Notes: generated from the letters alone by a model not told the origin. Positions 16,818-25,746 are shown, numbered from the stretch's first letter. The stretch: 64,000 bases of DNA from an uncultured Alphaproteobacteria bacterium (GCA_937920085.1 CALETE010000012.1:1-64000), one strand, 5' to 3'. Made by a program: numbers and translations.

Positions 16818-18256
16818 GCTCACCCTTTTCACAGCTGAGGGGTAAGGCCGATCCGAACTATGTGAGTCAGGTTGAAAGCGTCCTGAACGATGTTCGGGTC
16901 ATGACGGGAGACGAAGATCTCGCCTTCCTCGACATGAATGAACCGATCAAATCTTGGGCGCGCTATTGTCGTAGAGATACGCTTAGTAAGGTTGCTCAGA
17001 TCGATATGGTCGGGGCTCTCATGAAATTGGTTTGGTGGTGCGCCCTTCCAATTGCTGAGTGTGATTATCCGGAACTGATTTTAATTGTTCGGAGAGCGCT
17101 TCTGTTCGTGGTCGGACAGCCGGCAAGGATCCGACCTGCCCTCAATAATGCCAAGCGCCAGCATCTGATCGTCTGCGGGCCACTTTCTTCAACGCTGCAT
17201 TCCCCAACCTTGGGCGCAATCGATTATGCCCGTGCTTTGAGCGATAGTGACCCTGGATGTGAAATCACATTCCTGATGTGCCAATATTTTCTTGGAGCCG
17301 ATGTTCAACCCTATATCGATCATGTATTTGCAAATCAAAAAAACAAGCCGACGATCAAAGACTTAAACAGTCAATCCACAGTTGTTGATATTCTTGAGTC
17401 AAGTGACGTTATCATTAGCCATATATTTGGCGCAAATGCCCTTGATCCGCGGATTAGTCAGCTTGCACGAATATATCCAACGATCATGTTCACATGTGGC
17501 GACATGCCACCATTCCAGTACGCAGATGTTTACTGGCATCAACAACCCGATGACTACGTCCGACCCCTGTGGCGGCGATGCGGGGTGCCAGAAATGTACA
17601 TCGCGCATTATTCGGGAGGCGCGCCGTGTACGTCAGACCTTGCGGAACCTATATTTGGTCGGTTGGAGAAAGCCGATGCGGGGTTCTCTGAGGATCAGGT
17701 GATTATGGTTACAGTCGGTAATAGACTAGCTGTAGATATCACCGTCGAGTTTCTAGAGGGTATGTTCCAGCTTCTGATGAATGATCCTAAGCTTGTATGG
17801 ATGATTGTTGGAGCTTACGACGCAGCCATCGTCGACACCATAGTCCAGACCTTTGGGCGCCAGGTCGTGCATATTCCCTACGAACCCCAATTACTTACCC
17901 TGCTGACCTTGAGTGATATCTTCGTCAATCCCTTTCGCAAGGGTGGTGGCGGTAGTGCCTTTTCGGCCATGCGGGCTGGATCTATCGTTCTTACCCGAAC
18001 AGATTTCGGCGATGTCGCAGCCTTGACGCCCCAGGCGAATGGCGCAGACTCTGCGGAGGATTTTTTCGAGCGTCTTCGAGACCTTATCGCCTCACCATCG
18101 CTTCGCTCAGAGTTTCTCGCACGCCAGAATGTTCGGGTCTCTGAATTAACTGACCAGTCAGCCCTCTCTCGGACGATTGCTGGCTATGTTGAGCTGGCTC
18201 AACAGCGCTTCGAAAGCCGACAATCTCAGGGCATAGACTTCCTGGCAGATGCTTAG
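16814..18256 (+). CDS. GT-B-fold glycosyltransferase-like protein
   Basis: A 480-residue protein with no membrane helix or signal peptide. The second half looks like a GT-B C-terminal domain: VIMVTVGNRLAVDI, then VWMIVGAYD, HIPYEPQLLTLLTLSDIFVN and KGGGGSAFSAMRAGSIVLTR, which fits the donor-binding loop of GT4-like enzymes. The first 130 residues do not look like a known domain. Base composition is visibly more AT-rich than in neighbouring housekeeping genes, a possible sign of transfer. It overlaps the aminotransferase gene by ATGA. Donor and acceptor cannot be read from sequence. Confidence 0.65.
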   Translation: MSSPFSQLRGKADPNYVSQVESVLNDVRVMTGDEDLAFLDMNEPIKSWARYCRRDTLSKVAQIDMVGALMKLVWWCALPIAECDYPELILIVRRALLFVVGQPARIRPALNNAKRQHLIVCGPLSSTLHSPTLGAIDYARALSDSDPGCEITFLMCQYFLGADVQPYIDHVFANQKNKPTIKDLNSQSTVVDILESSDVIISHIFGANALDPRISQLARIYPTIMFTCGDMPPFQYADVYWHQQPDDYVRPLWRRCGVPEMYIAHYSGGAPCTSDLAEPIFGRLEKADAGFSEDQVIMVTVGNRLAVDITVEFLEGMFQLLMNDPKLVWMIVGAYDAAIVDTIVQTFGRQVVHIPYEPQLLTLLTLSDIFVNPFRKGGGGSAFSAMRAGSIVLTRTDFGDVAALTPQANGADSAEDFFERLRDLIASPSLRSEFLARQNVRVSELTDQSALSRTIAGYVELAQQRFESRQSQGIDFLADA

Positions 18257-18269
18257 GAAGGCTGGCGGC

Positions 18270-18956
18270 ATGACCACGTCCAGCACGCTCAATCAAAAAC
18301 CCTTGATCATTTTTGGTGCCGGCCAGATCGCCGAGGTGGCTTGCGCGTATTTCGCGGATGAAGGGGCGCGCGAGGTTGTTGCTTTTGTGGTCGATCCTGA
18401 GTTCCGACAAATGGAAACTCTTTTGGGCCTTCCAGTCTTGGCCCTTGATGAGGCCATGGCCCGTTATTCACCCGACCAGGTAGAGGTCTTTGTGGCCATG
18501 AGCTTTCGCGGGGTGAACCGACCAAGGGCCGAAAAGTGTCGGTTTTTCGAGGCCCTGGGATACACCCTGGCGAGCCATGTGAGCCCAGATGCCCACGTGT
18601 GGAAGGGGTTTCAGGTGCAGCCCAACTGCCTGATCATGGAGGGCAATGTAATCCAGCCGTTTGTCGCCATAGGCCGCAATTGCATCCTGTGGTCGGGAAA
18701 TCACGTGGGGCATCACACAGTCATAGACGACGACGTGTTTATTGCCTCTCACGCCGTTATTTCCGGAAACTGCCATATCGGAGAGCGGACCTTTATCGGG
18801 GTCAATGCGACCCTAAGGGACAACATTATCATTGGCGCTGGGTCGGTGATTGGCGCCGGTGCCCTCGTCCTTGGATCTGCCCCAGAGGGTTCGGTATTCA
18901 TGGGCGAGGCAACGCCAATCAGCAGGGTTCCAGCCCATCGATTGAGGACGATCTAA
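18270..18956 (+). CDS. NeuD/PglD-like sugar O- or N-acyltransferase (left-handed beta-helix)
   Basis: A 228-residue protein. The N-terminal part holds a Rossmann-like region (LIIFGAGQIAEVACAYF) that binds substrate in NeuD/PglD enzymes. The C-terminal part is a hexapeptide-repeat helix with GNHVGHHTVIDDDVFI, SGNCHIGERTFIGVNATL and IIIGAGSVIGAGALV. The catalytic histidine is expected within NHVGHH. Such enzymes transfer an acetyl group from acetyl-CoA to an amino- or hydroxyl-sugar, fitting the aminotransferase two genes upstream. The ATG at 18270 is chosen because AGGAAGG lies 8 bases upstream. Confidence 0.8.
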   Translation: MTTSSTLNQKPLIIFGAGQIAEVACAYFADEGAREVVAFVVDPEFRQMETLLGLPVLALDEAMARYSPDQVEVFVAMSFRGVNRPRAEKCRFFEALGYTLASHVSPDAHVWKGFQVQPNCLIMEGNVIQPFVAIGRNCILWSGNHVGHHTVIDDDVFIASHAVISGNCHIGERTFIGVNATLRDNIIIGAGSVIGAGALVLGSAPEGSVFMGEATPISRVPAHRLRTI

Positions 18957-18959
18957 GTC

Positions 18960-19889
18960 ATGGGTTGGGTTGTACAGGGACAGATCTTCGATCCCGCTGA
19001 CCATGATTTTGCCTATTCTCATGCCCAGGTTCCGACGGCCCTCATTCTGGAAGACAGGATCAGGGTTTACTATGCTGATCGCTTTGCCGACGGTCGTAGC
19101 TTCACAACCTTTCTTGATCTTGACCGGGCCGATCCGTCTAAGGTTCTGAGCTTCCACAAGGTGCCGATCCTGCCATTTGGAGCGCCTGGGACCTTCGATG
19201 ACGATGGGGTCATGCCAAGCTTTGCCGTTCATCGTGATGGGGCTGTTTGGCTCTACTACAGCGGCTGGAACCGAGGCGTTTCCGTTCCTTATCGAAACTC
19301 GGTCGGCATAGCTGTCAGCGAAGATGGCGGAACCCATTTCCGTCGATTGTTTGAAGGACCTGTCCTGGATCGCACGCCGCAGGAGCCTTACATCGCCGTC
19401 ACCCCAAGCCTCATCCGAGAGGGCGACCTTTGGCGCATGTGGTATATTTCAGGCTTACGCTGGGTACTGATCGAGGACAAGTATGAACCTGTCTATGGCA
19501 TTAAGGGGGCAAGCTCTAAGGATGGGATTTCCTGGACCCGCCCCGGGAGACTTCTGATCCCCCAGACCCATGATGAAGAGGCCTTCTCCCATCCATCAGT
19601 CATCTACGATGATGACGGATATCACATGTGGTTTTGTGCGCGCTCCTCGAGGGATTATCGCGGTGGAGCGGGCGGCTATAGGATTGGCTATGCATCCTCG
19701 CGAGATGGTGAAAACTGGACGCGCCAGGATGAGATGGGGGGGCTTGGCCTGCAACCCACGGGATTCGCAAGTTCGATGACCTGCTACCCCTTCGTGACTG
19801 TTGTCGATGGGCGCCGGATCATGTTCTTCAATGGAAACGGCTTTGGCCAGTCGGGCATTGGATGGGCCATCTGGGGGAAGACGCCTTGA
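18960..19889 (+). CDS. GH43/GH130-like five-bladed beta-propeller protein
   Basis: A 309-residue protein with repeated blades of the pattern S.DG..W and W.MWY/WLYYSG: AVWLYYSGWNRG, RMWYISG, YHMWFCARSS, IGYASSRDGENW. This is the fold of inverting glycosidases and glycoside phosphorylases. Carboxylates are present in several inner strands, but the catalytic set cannot be fixed by eye. No signal peptide is seen, so it probably acts in the cytosol. In polysaccharide clusters such proteins may trim or bind a glycan intermediate. It begins 3 bp after the NeuD-like gene. Confidence 0.65.
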   Translation: MGWVVQGQIFDPADHDFAYSHAQVPTALILEDRIRVYYADRFADGRSFTTFLDLDRADPSKVLSFHKVPILPFGAPGTFDDDGVMPSFAVHRDGAVWLYYSGWNRGVSVPYRNSVGIAVSEDGGTHFRRLFEGPVLDRTPQEPYIAVTPSLIREGDLWRMWYISGLRWVLIEDKYEPVYGIKGASSKDGISWTRPGRLLIPQTHDEEAFSHPSVIYDDDGYHMWFCARSSRDYRGGAGGYRIGYASSRDGENWTRQDEMGGLGLQPTGFASSMTCYPFVTVVDGRRIMFFNGNGFGQSGIGWAIWGKTP

Positions 19890-20653
19890 CTGGGACGATA
19901 GCATCACAGACGGCCGAGGCGACGAGTGCGAATGCGCAGGCCCTGAAATCGCGACAGAGGCTTGAGGAGATGTTTTCGAGTGCTCCCATGCCGCCAGATG
20001 AGCTCATGTTCAATCTTGGCCTGTTCGTGCGCAGCTCATTATTGGTCAAGTTCTTGGTTATGCATGAACTTTATCAGCGGATCGTCCATTTGCCTGGTGC
20101 CTTGCTGGAATTCGGCGTCTGGCGCGGTCAGAATTTGATCTTGATGGAAAATCTCCGCGCGATCCACGAGCCCTTCAATAAGCAAAGGCAAATCATCGGG
20201 TTCGATACCTTTGAGGGTTATTCTGCCAGCAGCGAGTCGAAAGGCCTGGGCGTCGAACACGACGGAACCTATCAGTCTGGGGCGGACTATCTTCCATTTC
20301 TTGACGAACTCATGGCAGTGCACGAGGGGGCCAATGCCTTTGGACACGTCTCAAGTGGTCATGAATTGATCGCCGGCGATGTGACGCTAACCGCGCCAAA
20401 ATACTTCGCAGAGCATCCAGAAATTTTAGTGGCCTTCGCGTTTTTTGACATGGGCCCATATGAGCCGACCCTCGCGGCTTTGCGCGCTATTCGGCCGCAC
20501 TTAATGCCAGGAAGCGTCATTCTTTTCGATGAACTGACCTGGAAGGGAGCTCCCGGCGAGGCCCTTGCTTTCAAGGAGGTGTTTTCTCCGTCGGAATACC
20601 GTCTGGAAAAATGTGCCCTCTATCCCTCAAAGTCGATCATGACTCTGAAATGA
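19886..20653 (+). CDS. TylF/macrocin-type O-methyltransferase-like protein
   Basis: From a TTG at 19886, which overlaps the previous stop as TTGA and has GGGGGAAG upstream, the protein has 255 residues. The SAM-binding region reads LLEFGVWRGQNLILMENL and IIGFDTFEGY, as in the TylF/MycE sugar O-methyltransferase family. The metal-binding segment usually written D.D.YEPT appears as FFDMGPYEPTLAAL, and the later acidic pair appears as FDEL, so the metal site is partly altered. It probably methylates a sugar hydroxyl, but loss of one ligand makes activity uncertain. An ATG at 19862 in the same frame is a less likely start. Confidence 0.75.
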   Translation: MTGTIASQTAEATSANAQALKSRQRLEEMFSSAPMPPDELMFNLGLFVRSSLLVKFLVMHELYQRIVHLPGALLEFGVWRGQNLILMENLRAIHEPFNKQRQIIGFDTFEGYSASSESKGLGVEHDGTYQSGADYLPFLDELMAVHEGANAFGHVSSGHELIAGDVTLTAPKYFAEHPEILVAFAFFDMGPYEPTLAALRAIRPHLMPGSVILFDELTWKGAPGEALAFKEVFSPSEYRLEKCALYPSKSIMTLK

Positions 20654-21441
20654 TGGCCTATCCAAACCTTGACGCGTTCCGGGCAGCTCTGGCGGGGCAG
20701 GGTTACTATATCTTTGAGGGGCTGGTCCCGCCGGACCTCGTCGAAAGGATGAAGGTCGATCTTCAGGGCGCGTGGCAGCGCTGCGGCGACATTCAGCGGA
20801 AAAATCTGCCAGATCAGGACGCAGAGCTTACGGTCCATCATCTGGTGGGGCAGGGTGAGAGCTTCCTCGAATACCTAAAGCTTTCGGAGACATTGGATCC
20901 CTATCTGCGCGACTGCTTCGAGGGGCCCTACATTCTCAATTCCTTTGGTGGTGCGATCAACTCGCCAGGGTGGTCAAGTTACGCCCATCGGATTCATCGT
21001 GATGTCCGTACCTTTTCGCCGACCTTCAGGCTCTTGCTGAATACCTTGGTTATGCTTGATGATTTCACAGAAGAAAATGGCGCGACCTGGCTGTATCCAG
21101 AGGGGCAAAATTTGTCGCAGGCACCAGATAGTGCCACGTTTTATAGCCGAGCTAAGAGGGCGATCGCGCCAGCGGGCAGCGTCCTGATCTTTGACTCAAA
21201 TCTCTGGCATGCGGGGGGGGATAACCACACATCCCAGCCTAGACGCTCGGTGACGCCGATGTATTCAAGGCCTTTCATCAAGCCACAATTCGATTACCCG
21301 CGGGCCCTTGGCTATGGCCGTGCCGACGAATTTGACGGGTATCTTCGACAGGTCATTGGGTACAATTCACGTGTCCCGGCAAGCCTGGATGAATGGTACC
21401 AGCCGCCAGAAAAGAGGGCCTATCGCCGTGACCAAGGCTGA
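20650..21441 (+). CDS. Phytanoyl-CoA dioxygenase (PhyH) family protein 1
   Basis: A 263-residue Fe(II)/2-oxoglutarate-dependent oxygenase. The facial triad is readable: the HRD of HRIHRDVRTF gives the HxD pair, and WHAGGDN gives the distal histidine. An arginine in QPRRSVT could bind 2-oxoglutarate. The start overlaps the previous stop as ATGA (20650-20653); a second ATG follows directly. PhyH enzymes in secondary-metabolite and glycan clusters hydroxylate or epimerise sugar, lipid or amino acid groups. The substrate is unknown, but a second PhyH gene lies two genes downstream. Confidence 0.8.
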   Translation: MMAYPNLDAFRAALAGQGYYIFEGLVPPDLVERMKVDLQGAWQRCGDIQRKNLPDQDAELTVHHLVGQGESFLEYLKLSETLDPYLRDCFEGPYILNSFGGAINSPGWSSYAHRIHRDVRTFSPTFRLLLNTLVMLDDFTEENGATWLYPEGQNLSQAPDSATFYSRAKRAIAPAGSVLIFDSNLWHAGGDNHTSQPRRSVTPMYSRPFIKPQFDYPRALGYGRADEFDGYLRQVIGYNSRVPASLDEWYQPPEKRAYRRDQG

Positions 21442-22168
21442 TTTGCCCCGTAACCTTGACCTCGAATACGCCGACCTCGAGGATCGGAATTACGCCTACG
21501 ACTTTGACTACCGCATGCACCACTATTTTTTGCGGCGGTTTGAGCCCTATTTCTTGGGGTCAAACGTGCTTGAACTTGGTTGCTACAAGGGTGAGTTTAC
21601 GCGGCTCCTGGCTGATCGCTTCACGCGCGTGACGACGGTAGAGGGCGCGTCTTCCCTTATTGAGATCGCTCGTAAAATCGACCGGGATAATGTCGAATTT
21701 ATCCATAGCCGATTTGAAAATTTCCAGCCTTCCGCTGGGTTTGACAGTATCTTCCTCATCCACACCCTAGAGCATTTAGACAATCCTGTAGAGGTGCTGG
21801 CACTTATCCGTACTTGGTTGGCGCCTGGGGGGCGTTTGTATTTGGCCGTGCCAAATGCCTTTGCCGCGTCACGCCAGATCGCCGTAGCCATGGGACTGAT
21901 TGATGAGCCCACGGCGGTTACCGAAGGGGAGGCTCTGCATGGCCACAGGCGTACCTATGATCGATCAACCCTTCTTGACCACGTTGCTCAGGCAGGCCTG
22001 CGCACAGTCACCGAAGGGGGTGTGTTTTTCAAACCCTTCGCCAATTTTCAGTTTGATCAGCTCTTGCGGTCGGGGGCTGTGAGCGAAGCCTATCTAGAGG
22101 GCTGCTACACTTTAAGCCTCAGCCAGCCAGAGTTTAGCGCAAGTCTTTTCGCAATATGTGAGGCCTGA
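21428..22168 (+). CDS. Class I SAM-dependent methyltransferase
   Basis: From the GTG at 21428 the protein has 246 residues. The SAM motif I is VLELGCYKGEFTRLLAD (about 45-60), followed by TTVEGASSLIEIA (motif Post-I), IFLIHTLEHLDNP (motif II) and LAPGGRLYLAVPNAFA (motif III). This is the Methyltransf_23/11 type seen in sugar-modification clusters. It overlaps the preceding PhyH gene by 14 bp, which implies coupled translation. Whether it methylates carbon, nitrogen or oxygen cannot be decided. Confidence 0.8.
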   Translation: MTKADLPRNLDLEYADLEDRNYAYDFDYRMHHYFLRRFEPYFLGSNVLELGCYKGEFTRLLADRFTRVTTVEGASSLIEIARKIDRDNVEFIHSRFENFQPSAGFDSIFLIHTLEHLDNPVEVLALIRTWLAPGGRLYLAVPNAFAASRQIAVAMGLIDEPTAVTEGEALHGHRRTYDRSTLLDHVAQAGLRTVTEGGVFFKPFANFQFDQLLRSGAVSEAYLEGCYTLSLSQPEFSASLFAICEA

Positions 22169-22175
22169 ATTCGCT

Positions 22176-23021
22176 ATGCCTGAGACCATTGAGATTGACC
22201 GCCAATCTTACCTTCGAAACGGCTATTTGGTTATTCGGAAGGTCCTGGATCTATCCCTGATTGAGACGCTCAATGGGGATATGAATCGTATAGTCGCCGG
22301 GCCGCTTAAGGCCCGAGGCGTTGAGGTTATGCCCGGGCGGGATGCAGCGGCCTTTCACGAAAACGCCCGCAGGCTACTGGCGGCCGATGTCGGTGCCTAT
22401 ATCTCAGCCGCCCGCCTAACTCAGATGTTGCCGAGCGCTCAGGCATTGATGTCGAGCCCCGGCATTTTTGAGGTTCTGAATGGGCTTGGGCTTTCGTTTC
22501 CAGTTATTTCCACGCGGCTTTCGAACCATATCATTGCAGACGACATCAAAATTCCTGGCGGCTATCACAAGTCTCCGGCGCACCAGGATTGGCGTTCCAT
22601 GCAGGGTAGTCTCGACAGCGTTGTCATCTGGGCACCGACAACCCCTGTGACGCAGGACCGTTTTCCGCTTGAGGTTATCCCCGGCTCGCACCTTTTGGGG
22701 CTCTGCGAGACCATCGAACATATCCAGACACCCATGGTGTCTGACCCTCGACTTGGTGCAGCGGAATATGTCGGCCTAGAGCTCGAGCCGGGCGATATTG
22801 TCGTGTTTTCAAGTTTCCTCGTGCACCAAACTGGAGAGAAAGGTGATGGGGGGTTGCGGATCGCCTTCAGTGTCCGTTTTAACAATGCAGATGAAGTAAA
22901 TTACATAAATCACGATTATCCCACACCTTATCGGTATTCTTATCAGACGGACTTGATCGTGCCCAACTTCCCAAGCCTGAAAGATCTCAAGGCTATTTTC
23001 CCGGACGTTCTGGGTAATTAG
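22176..23021 (+). CDS. Phytanoyl-CoA dioxygenase (PhyH) family protein 2
   Basis: A 281-residue Fe(II)/2-oxoglutarate oxygenase that differs clearly from the first PhyH in this operon. The HxD pair is in SPAHQDW, the distal histidine in FLVHQTGEKGDG and the co-substrate arginine probably in GLRIAFSVRF. The double-stranded beta-helix core runs from about 100 to 245. ATG at 22176 or GTG at 22158 could start it; neither has a good ribosome site. Two PhyH paralogues in one operon suggest two oxidations of the same product or of two building blocks. Confidence 0.78.
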   Translation: MPETIEIDRQSYLRNGYLVIRKVLDLSLIETLNGDMNRIVAGPLKARGVEVMPGRDAAAFHENARRLLAADVGAYISAARLTQMLPSAQALMSSPGIFEVLNGLGLSFPVISTRLSNHIIADDIKIPGGYHKSPAHQDWRSMQGSLDSVVIWAPTTPVTQDRFPLEVIPGSHLLGLCETIEHIQTPMVSDPRLGAAEYVGLELEPGDIVVFSSFLVHQTGEKGDGGLRIAFSVRFNNADEVNYINHDYPTPYRYSYQTDLIVPNFPSLKDLKAIFPDVLGN

Positions 23022-23023
23022 CT

Positions 23024-23701
23024 ATGTCAGGGCCGAACCTGACCGTTGCTGTAATGCAGCCGTATTTCCTGCCATATGCGGGTTACTTCCGGCTATTTTC
23101 GCACGCGGACTTGTTTGTAATCTACGATTGCGTTCAGTTTCCGAGGCGTGGCTATGTGCATCGGAATAAGTTGATTGATCGGGCTGGAAACCTGCGATGG
23201 GTATCGCTTCCGATCGCCCATTGCCCGATGGATACGCGCATCGACAATCTGGCCTTTGCGGAAGATTGCATGCCAAGGTGGCTAGACCTTTTGGCGGCCT
23301 TTCCGACGCCAGCCCAGGATTCCGTCACCTCCGCGCTGTTCGAGGCTATGCAGGACCTTAGTGGAACGCCTGTCGACTACATTGTTGGGTTGATGGAGTC
23401 CTGCTGTTCGATCTTGGACCTCCCATGGAATGTCCTGCGGTCCAGCGAACTTGGCCTTCCAGAGACCCTTCGGGGGCAGGATCGCATACTTGCGATCGCT
23501 AAGGCTGTGGGCGCGACCCGTTATATAAATGCCCCGGGGGGCATTGACCTCTATGACCCACTCGCATTTTCAAAAGCGGGTTTGGAATTGTGTTTTTTGA
23601 CGCCTTATGATGGCCCGAAACCTTCTATTTTTCAGCGTCTTTGCGACGAGCCCCTCCAAAGCCTTCGCAGCGAATTTGATCGGGTGTCCTTGGCCGTCTG
23701 A
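23024..23701 (+). CDS. WbqC-family protein
   Basis: A 225-residue protein whose N-terminus, AVMQPYFLPYAGYFRLFSHA followed by DLFVIYDCVQFPRRGYVHRN, is the hallmark of the WbqC family. The family is found almost only in O-antigen, capsule and related sugar-modification clusters, and its biochemical role is still unsettled (an acyl- or aminoacyl-transfer role has been suggested from context). It starts 2 bp after the second PhyH and is the last gene of the cluster. Its presence is the strongest single sign that the operon makes a modified surface sugar. Confidence 0.82.
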   Translation: MSGPNLTVAVMQPYFLPYAGYFRLFSHADLFVIYDCVQFPRRGYVHRNKLIDRAGNLRWVSLPIAHCPMDTRIDNLAFAEDCMPRWLDLLAAFPTPAQDSVTSALFEAMQDLSGTPVDYIVGLMESCCSILDLPWNVLRSSELGLPETLRGQDRILAIAKAVGATRYINAPGGIDLYDPLAFSKAGLELCFLTPYDGPKPSIFQRLCDEPLQSLRSEFDRVSLAV

Positions 23702-23801
23702 GCCTGCAAAGCATGGATATCCCGTCCTGAAAGACGATGGCTTTGCGCGGCAGCCGCCTTCACGCTAGCTTGAAGATCCGAGCATAATAGAGTTTGCAGC
23801 C

Positions 23802-24755
23802 ATGCCTTTTCCAGACAGCCGACACCTTGTTGACCCTGAGCTCTTGCCCATGGTGGATGCCATGCCGCCTTTGGAGCTCAGCGAGGCCATGCTGCCGGCC
23901 ATGCGGGCCCGTCCACCCATGTTTGCGCCGACACCCGCCGACCTCGATCGGTCCGAGCTGGTCCGGCGGACGGTTCCGGGGCCGCAGGACAATCCCGAGG
24001 TCGGCGTCGCGATCTATCGACCAACCGGCGCAGAGGGAGCCTTGCCCTGCATTCTGCACATCCATGGGGGCGGCTATGTTGGTGGGTCCCTCATGGCCAA
24101 TGAGGCCATGCACCGCCCGCTGGCAGCCGATCTGAACTGTGTGATCGTCTCGGTCGATTATCGTCTTGCACCAGAGACCCGGTTTCCTGGGGCTGTGGAG
24201 GATTGCTATGCGGTTCTGGCCTGGATCAACCAGCAGGCCGACGCGCTCGGGGTCGACCTCAAGCGGGTGGGCGTGATGGGTGAAAGCGCCGGGGGTGGCC
24301 TCGCCGCAGGGCTCGCCCTAATGGCCCGAGATCGGGGCGAATACAGTCTGGCCTTCCAGCACTTAATCTACCCGATGATCGATGACCGTACCTGTATCAT
24401 GGCTGACCCGCACCCCTTTGCTGGCGAGTATGTGTGGACGGCTAAAAGCAATCACTTTGGATGGTCCTGCCTGTTGGGGCAGGAGCCAGGGGGGGAGGGG
24501 GTCTCGCCCTATGCAGCCGCGGCCCGGGCCACAGACCTTTCGGGCCTGCCACCGACCTTTATCGCGAGCGGTGCCCTAGATCTCTTCCTGGAAGAAGATT
24601 TGGACTATGCCCGGCGCCTGGTCCGCAGCGGCGTACCGGTAGAGCTCCACGTCTATCCCGGTGCCTTCCACGCCTTCCAGTGGATGCGCGAGGCCTATGT
24701 CAGCCTGCAGGCCGGGCGGGACAGTCAGAATGCCCTCGCCCGGGCCATGGTCTGA
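23802..24755 (+). CDS. Alpha/beta hydrolase, hormone-sensitive-lipase (HSL) family
   Basis: A 317-residue esterase of bacterial family IV. The oxyanion-hole motif is HGGGYVGG (about 87-94), the nucleophile elbow GESAGGG (about 167-173), the acid in SGALDLFLEED, and the catalytic histidine in YPGAFHAFQW. No signal peptide is present, so it is cytosolic. It probably hydrolyses short acyl esters. It is separated by 100 bp from the glycan operon and converges on the enoyl-CoA hydratase-like gene, so it is likely an independent unit. Confidence 0.85.
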   Translation: MPFPDSRHLVDPELLPMVDAMPPLELSEAMLPAMRARPPMFAPTPADLDRSELVRRTVPGPQDNPEVGVAIYRPTGAEGALPCILHIHGGGYVGGSLMANEAMHRPLAADLNCVIVSVDYRLAPETRFPGAVEDCYAVLAWINQQADALGVDLKRVGVMGESAGGGLAAGLALMARDRGEYSLAFQHLIYPMIDDRTCIMADPHPFAGEYVWTAKSNHFGWSCLLGQEPGGEGVSPYAAAARATDLSGLPPTFIASGALDLFLEEDLDYARRLVRSGVPVELHVYPGAFHAFQWMREAYVSLQAGRDSQNALARAMV

Positions 24756-24767
24756 GGTCGTTGCCGA

Positions 24768-25577
24768 TCAGTGCCCGTTGAAAACCGGCGGGCGCTTCTC
24801 CACGAAGGCGATGGAAGCTGCCTTGTGATCCTCTGTCATCATGGTACGCGCCATGTGCATGGCTTCGAGGTCCAGCAATTCGCTGAGCGTTCCGTGTTCA
24901 GAGATGTTGAGGTTCCGCTTCATGTAGCCGACGGCTAGGGTCGGGAGGCTGGCGAGGTATCGGACATAGGCCTCGGCCGCGGCGGCAAACTCCTCCGGAG
25001 GAGCGACCTTAGTGACAATGCCCATGGCCAGGGCCTGATCACCGGTCAGGACATCTGCTGTGAAATAGAGCTCTCGAGCGCGGGCCGTGCCAACCAGCTT
25101 GCTCAGGAAGTAGGATCCACCATAGTCGCCTGACACCGCGATCTTCGAAAAAGCTGTGGTCACCTTTGCCGTCGAGACGCAGATGCGCAGGTCGCAAGCT
25201 AGCGCCAGAGACAGGCCTGCACCCGCCGCAGGGCCGGGCATAACCGCGATCGTCGGCTTTGGCATTTCGTGGAGAACCTTCACCACTTCCATGCCGCGGC
25301 GCAGGCCAGCAACGCGCTGCTCGAGGCTGGGGCCTAAGCTGCTGCCCGACCCACGTCCAGGGTCAGCTGCGAACCCCTTAACATCACCACCTGCGCAAAA
25401 GGCGCCGCCCGCACCCGTCAGCACAACGACCCGAACCTTAGGGTCATCAGCTAGGCGAGGCATGGCAGCGGACAGGGCCGCCAACATTTCGCCAGTCAAA
25501 GCATTGCGCGCTTCTGGGCGATTCATCGTGAGTGTCGCGACGCCATCGTCGAAGGTTTCAATTAGGTGCGAGGTCAT
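24768..25577 (-). CDS. Enoyl-CoA hydratase/isomerase (crotonase) family protein
   Basis: A 269-residue crotonase. The CoA-binding and oxyanion segments are readable: NRPEARNALTGEML, GAGGAFCAGGDVKGFA and PAAGAGLSLALACDLRI. The pattern GAGLSLA, with no glutamate at the usual first catalytic position, resembles the PaaG-type isomerase branch rather than a classical hydratase, so it may isomerise or act on another acyl-CoA. It probably serves fatty acid or aromatic acid breakdown. It is monocistronic, and no partner thiolase or dehydrogenase is adjacent. Confidence 0.82.
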   Translation of the reverse strand: MTSHLIETFDDGVATLTMNRPEARNALTGEMLAALSAAMPRLADDPKVRVVVLTGAGGAFCAGGDVKGFAADPGRGSGSSLGPSLEQRVAGLRRGMEVVKVLHEMPKPTIAVMPGPAAGAGLSLALACDLRICVSTAKVTTAFSKIAVSGDYGGSYFLSKLVGTARARELYFTADVLTGDQALAMGIVTKVAPPEEFAAAAEAYVRYLASLPTLAVGYMKRNLNISEHGTLSELLDLEAMHMARTMMTEDHKAASIAFVEKRPPVFNGH

Positions 25578-25710
25578 TTTTGATCCTGGGCCGTCGTCAA
25601 GTTTTTCCTGACTTCACCATGCGTTTAGGCGCGGCAAATGCAAGCCTGACGTAAGGGGAGTAGGCGCTTAACTATGTTTCCAGAATAGCTATTGCACCGC
25701 CCCAACAGAG

Positions 25711-25729
25711 GGTTAAAGATTTCCTAACC
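25711..25729. promoter_or_regulatory. Candidate CtrA-type box
   Basis: GGTTAAAGATTTCCTAACC is a near-symmetric element. On the minus strand it reads TTAG-N7-TTAAC, one mismatch from the CtrA consensus TTAA-N7-TTAAC of Caulobacter and relatives. It lies 18 bp upstream of a small membrane-protein gene. The role is inferred. Confidence 0.4.
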
Positions 25730-25746
25730 ATTAGGACTTTTTTAAC

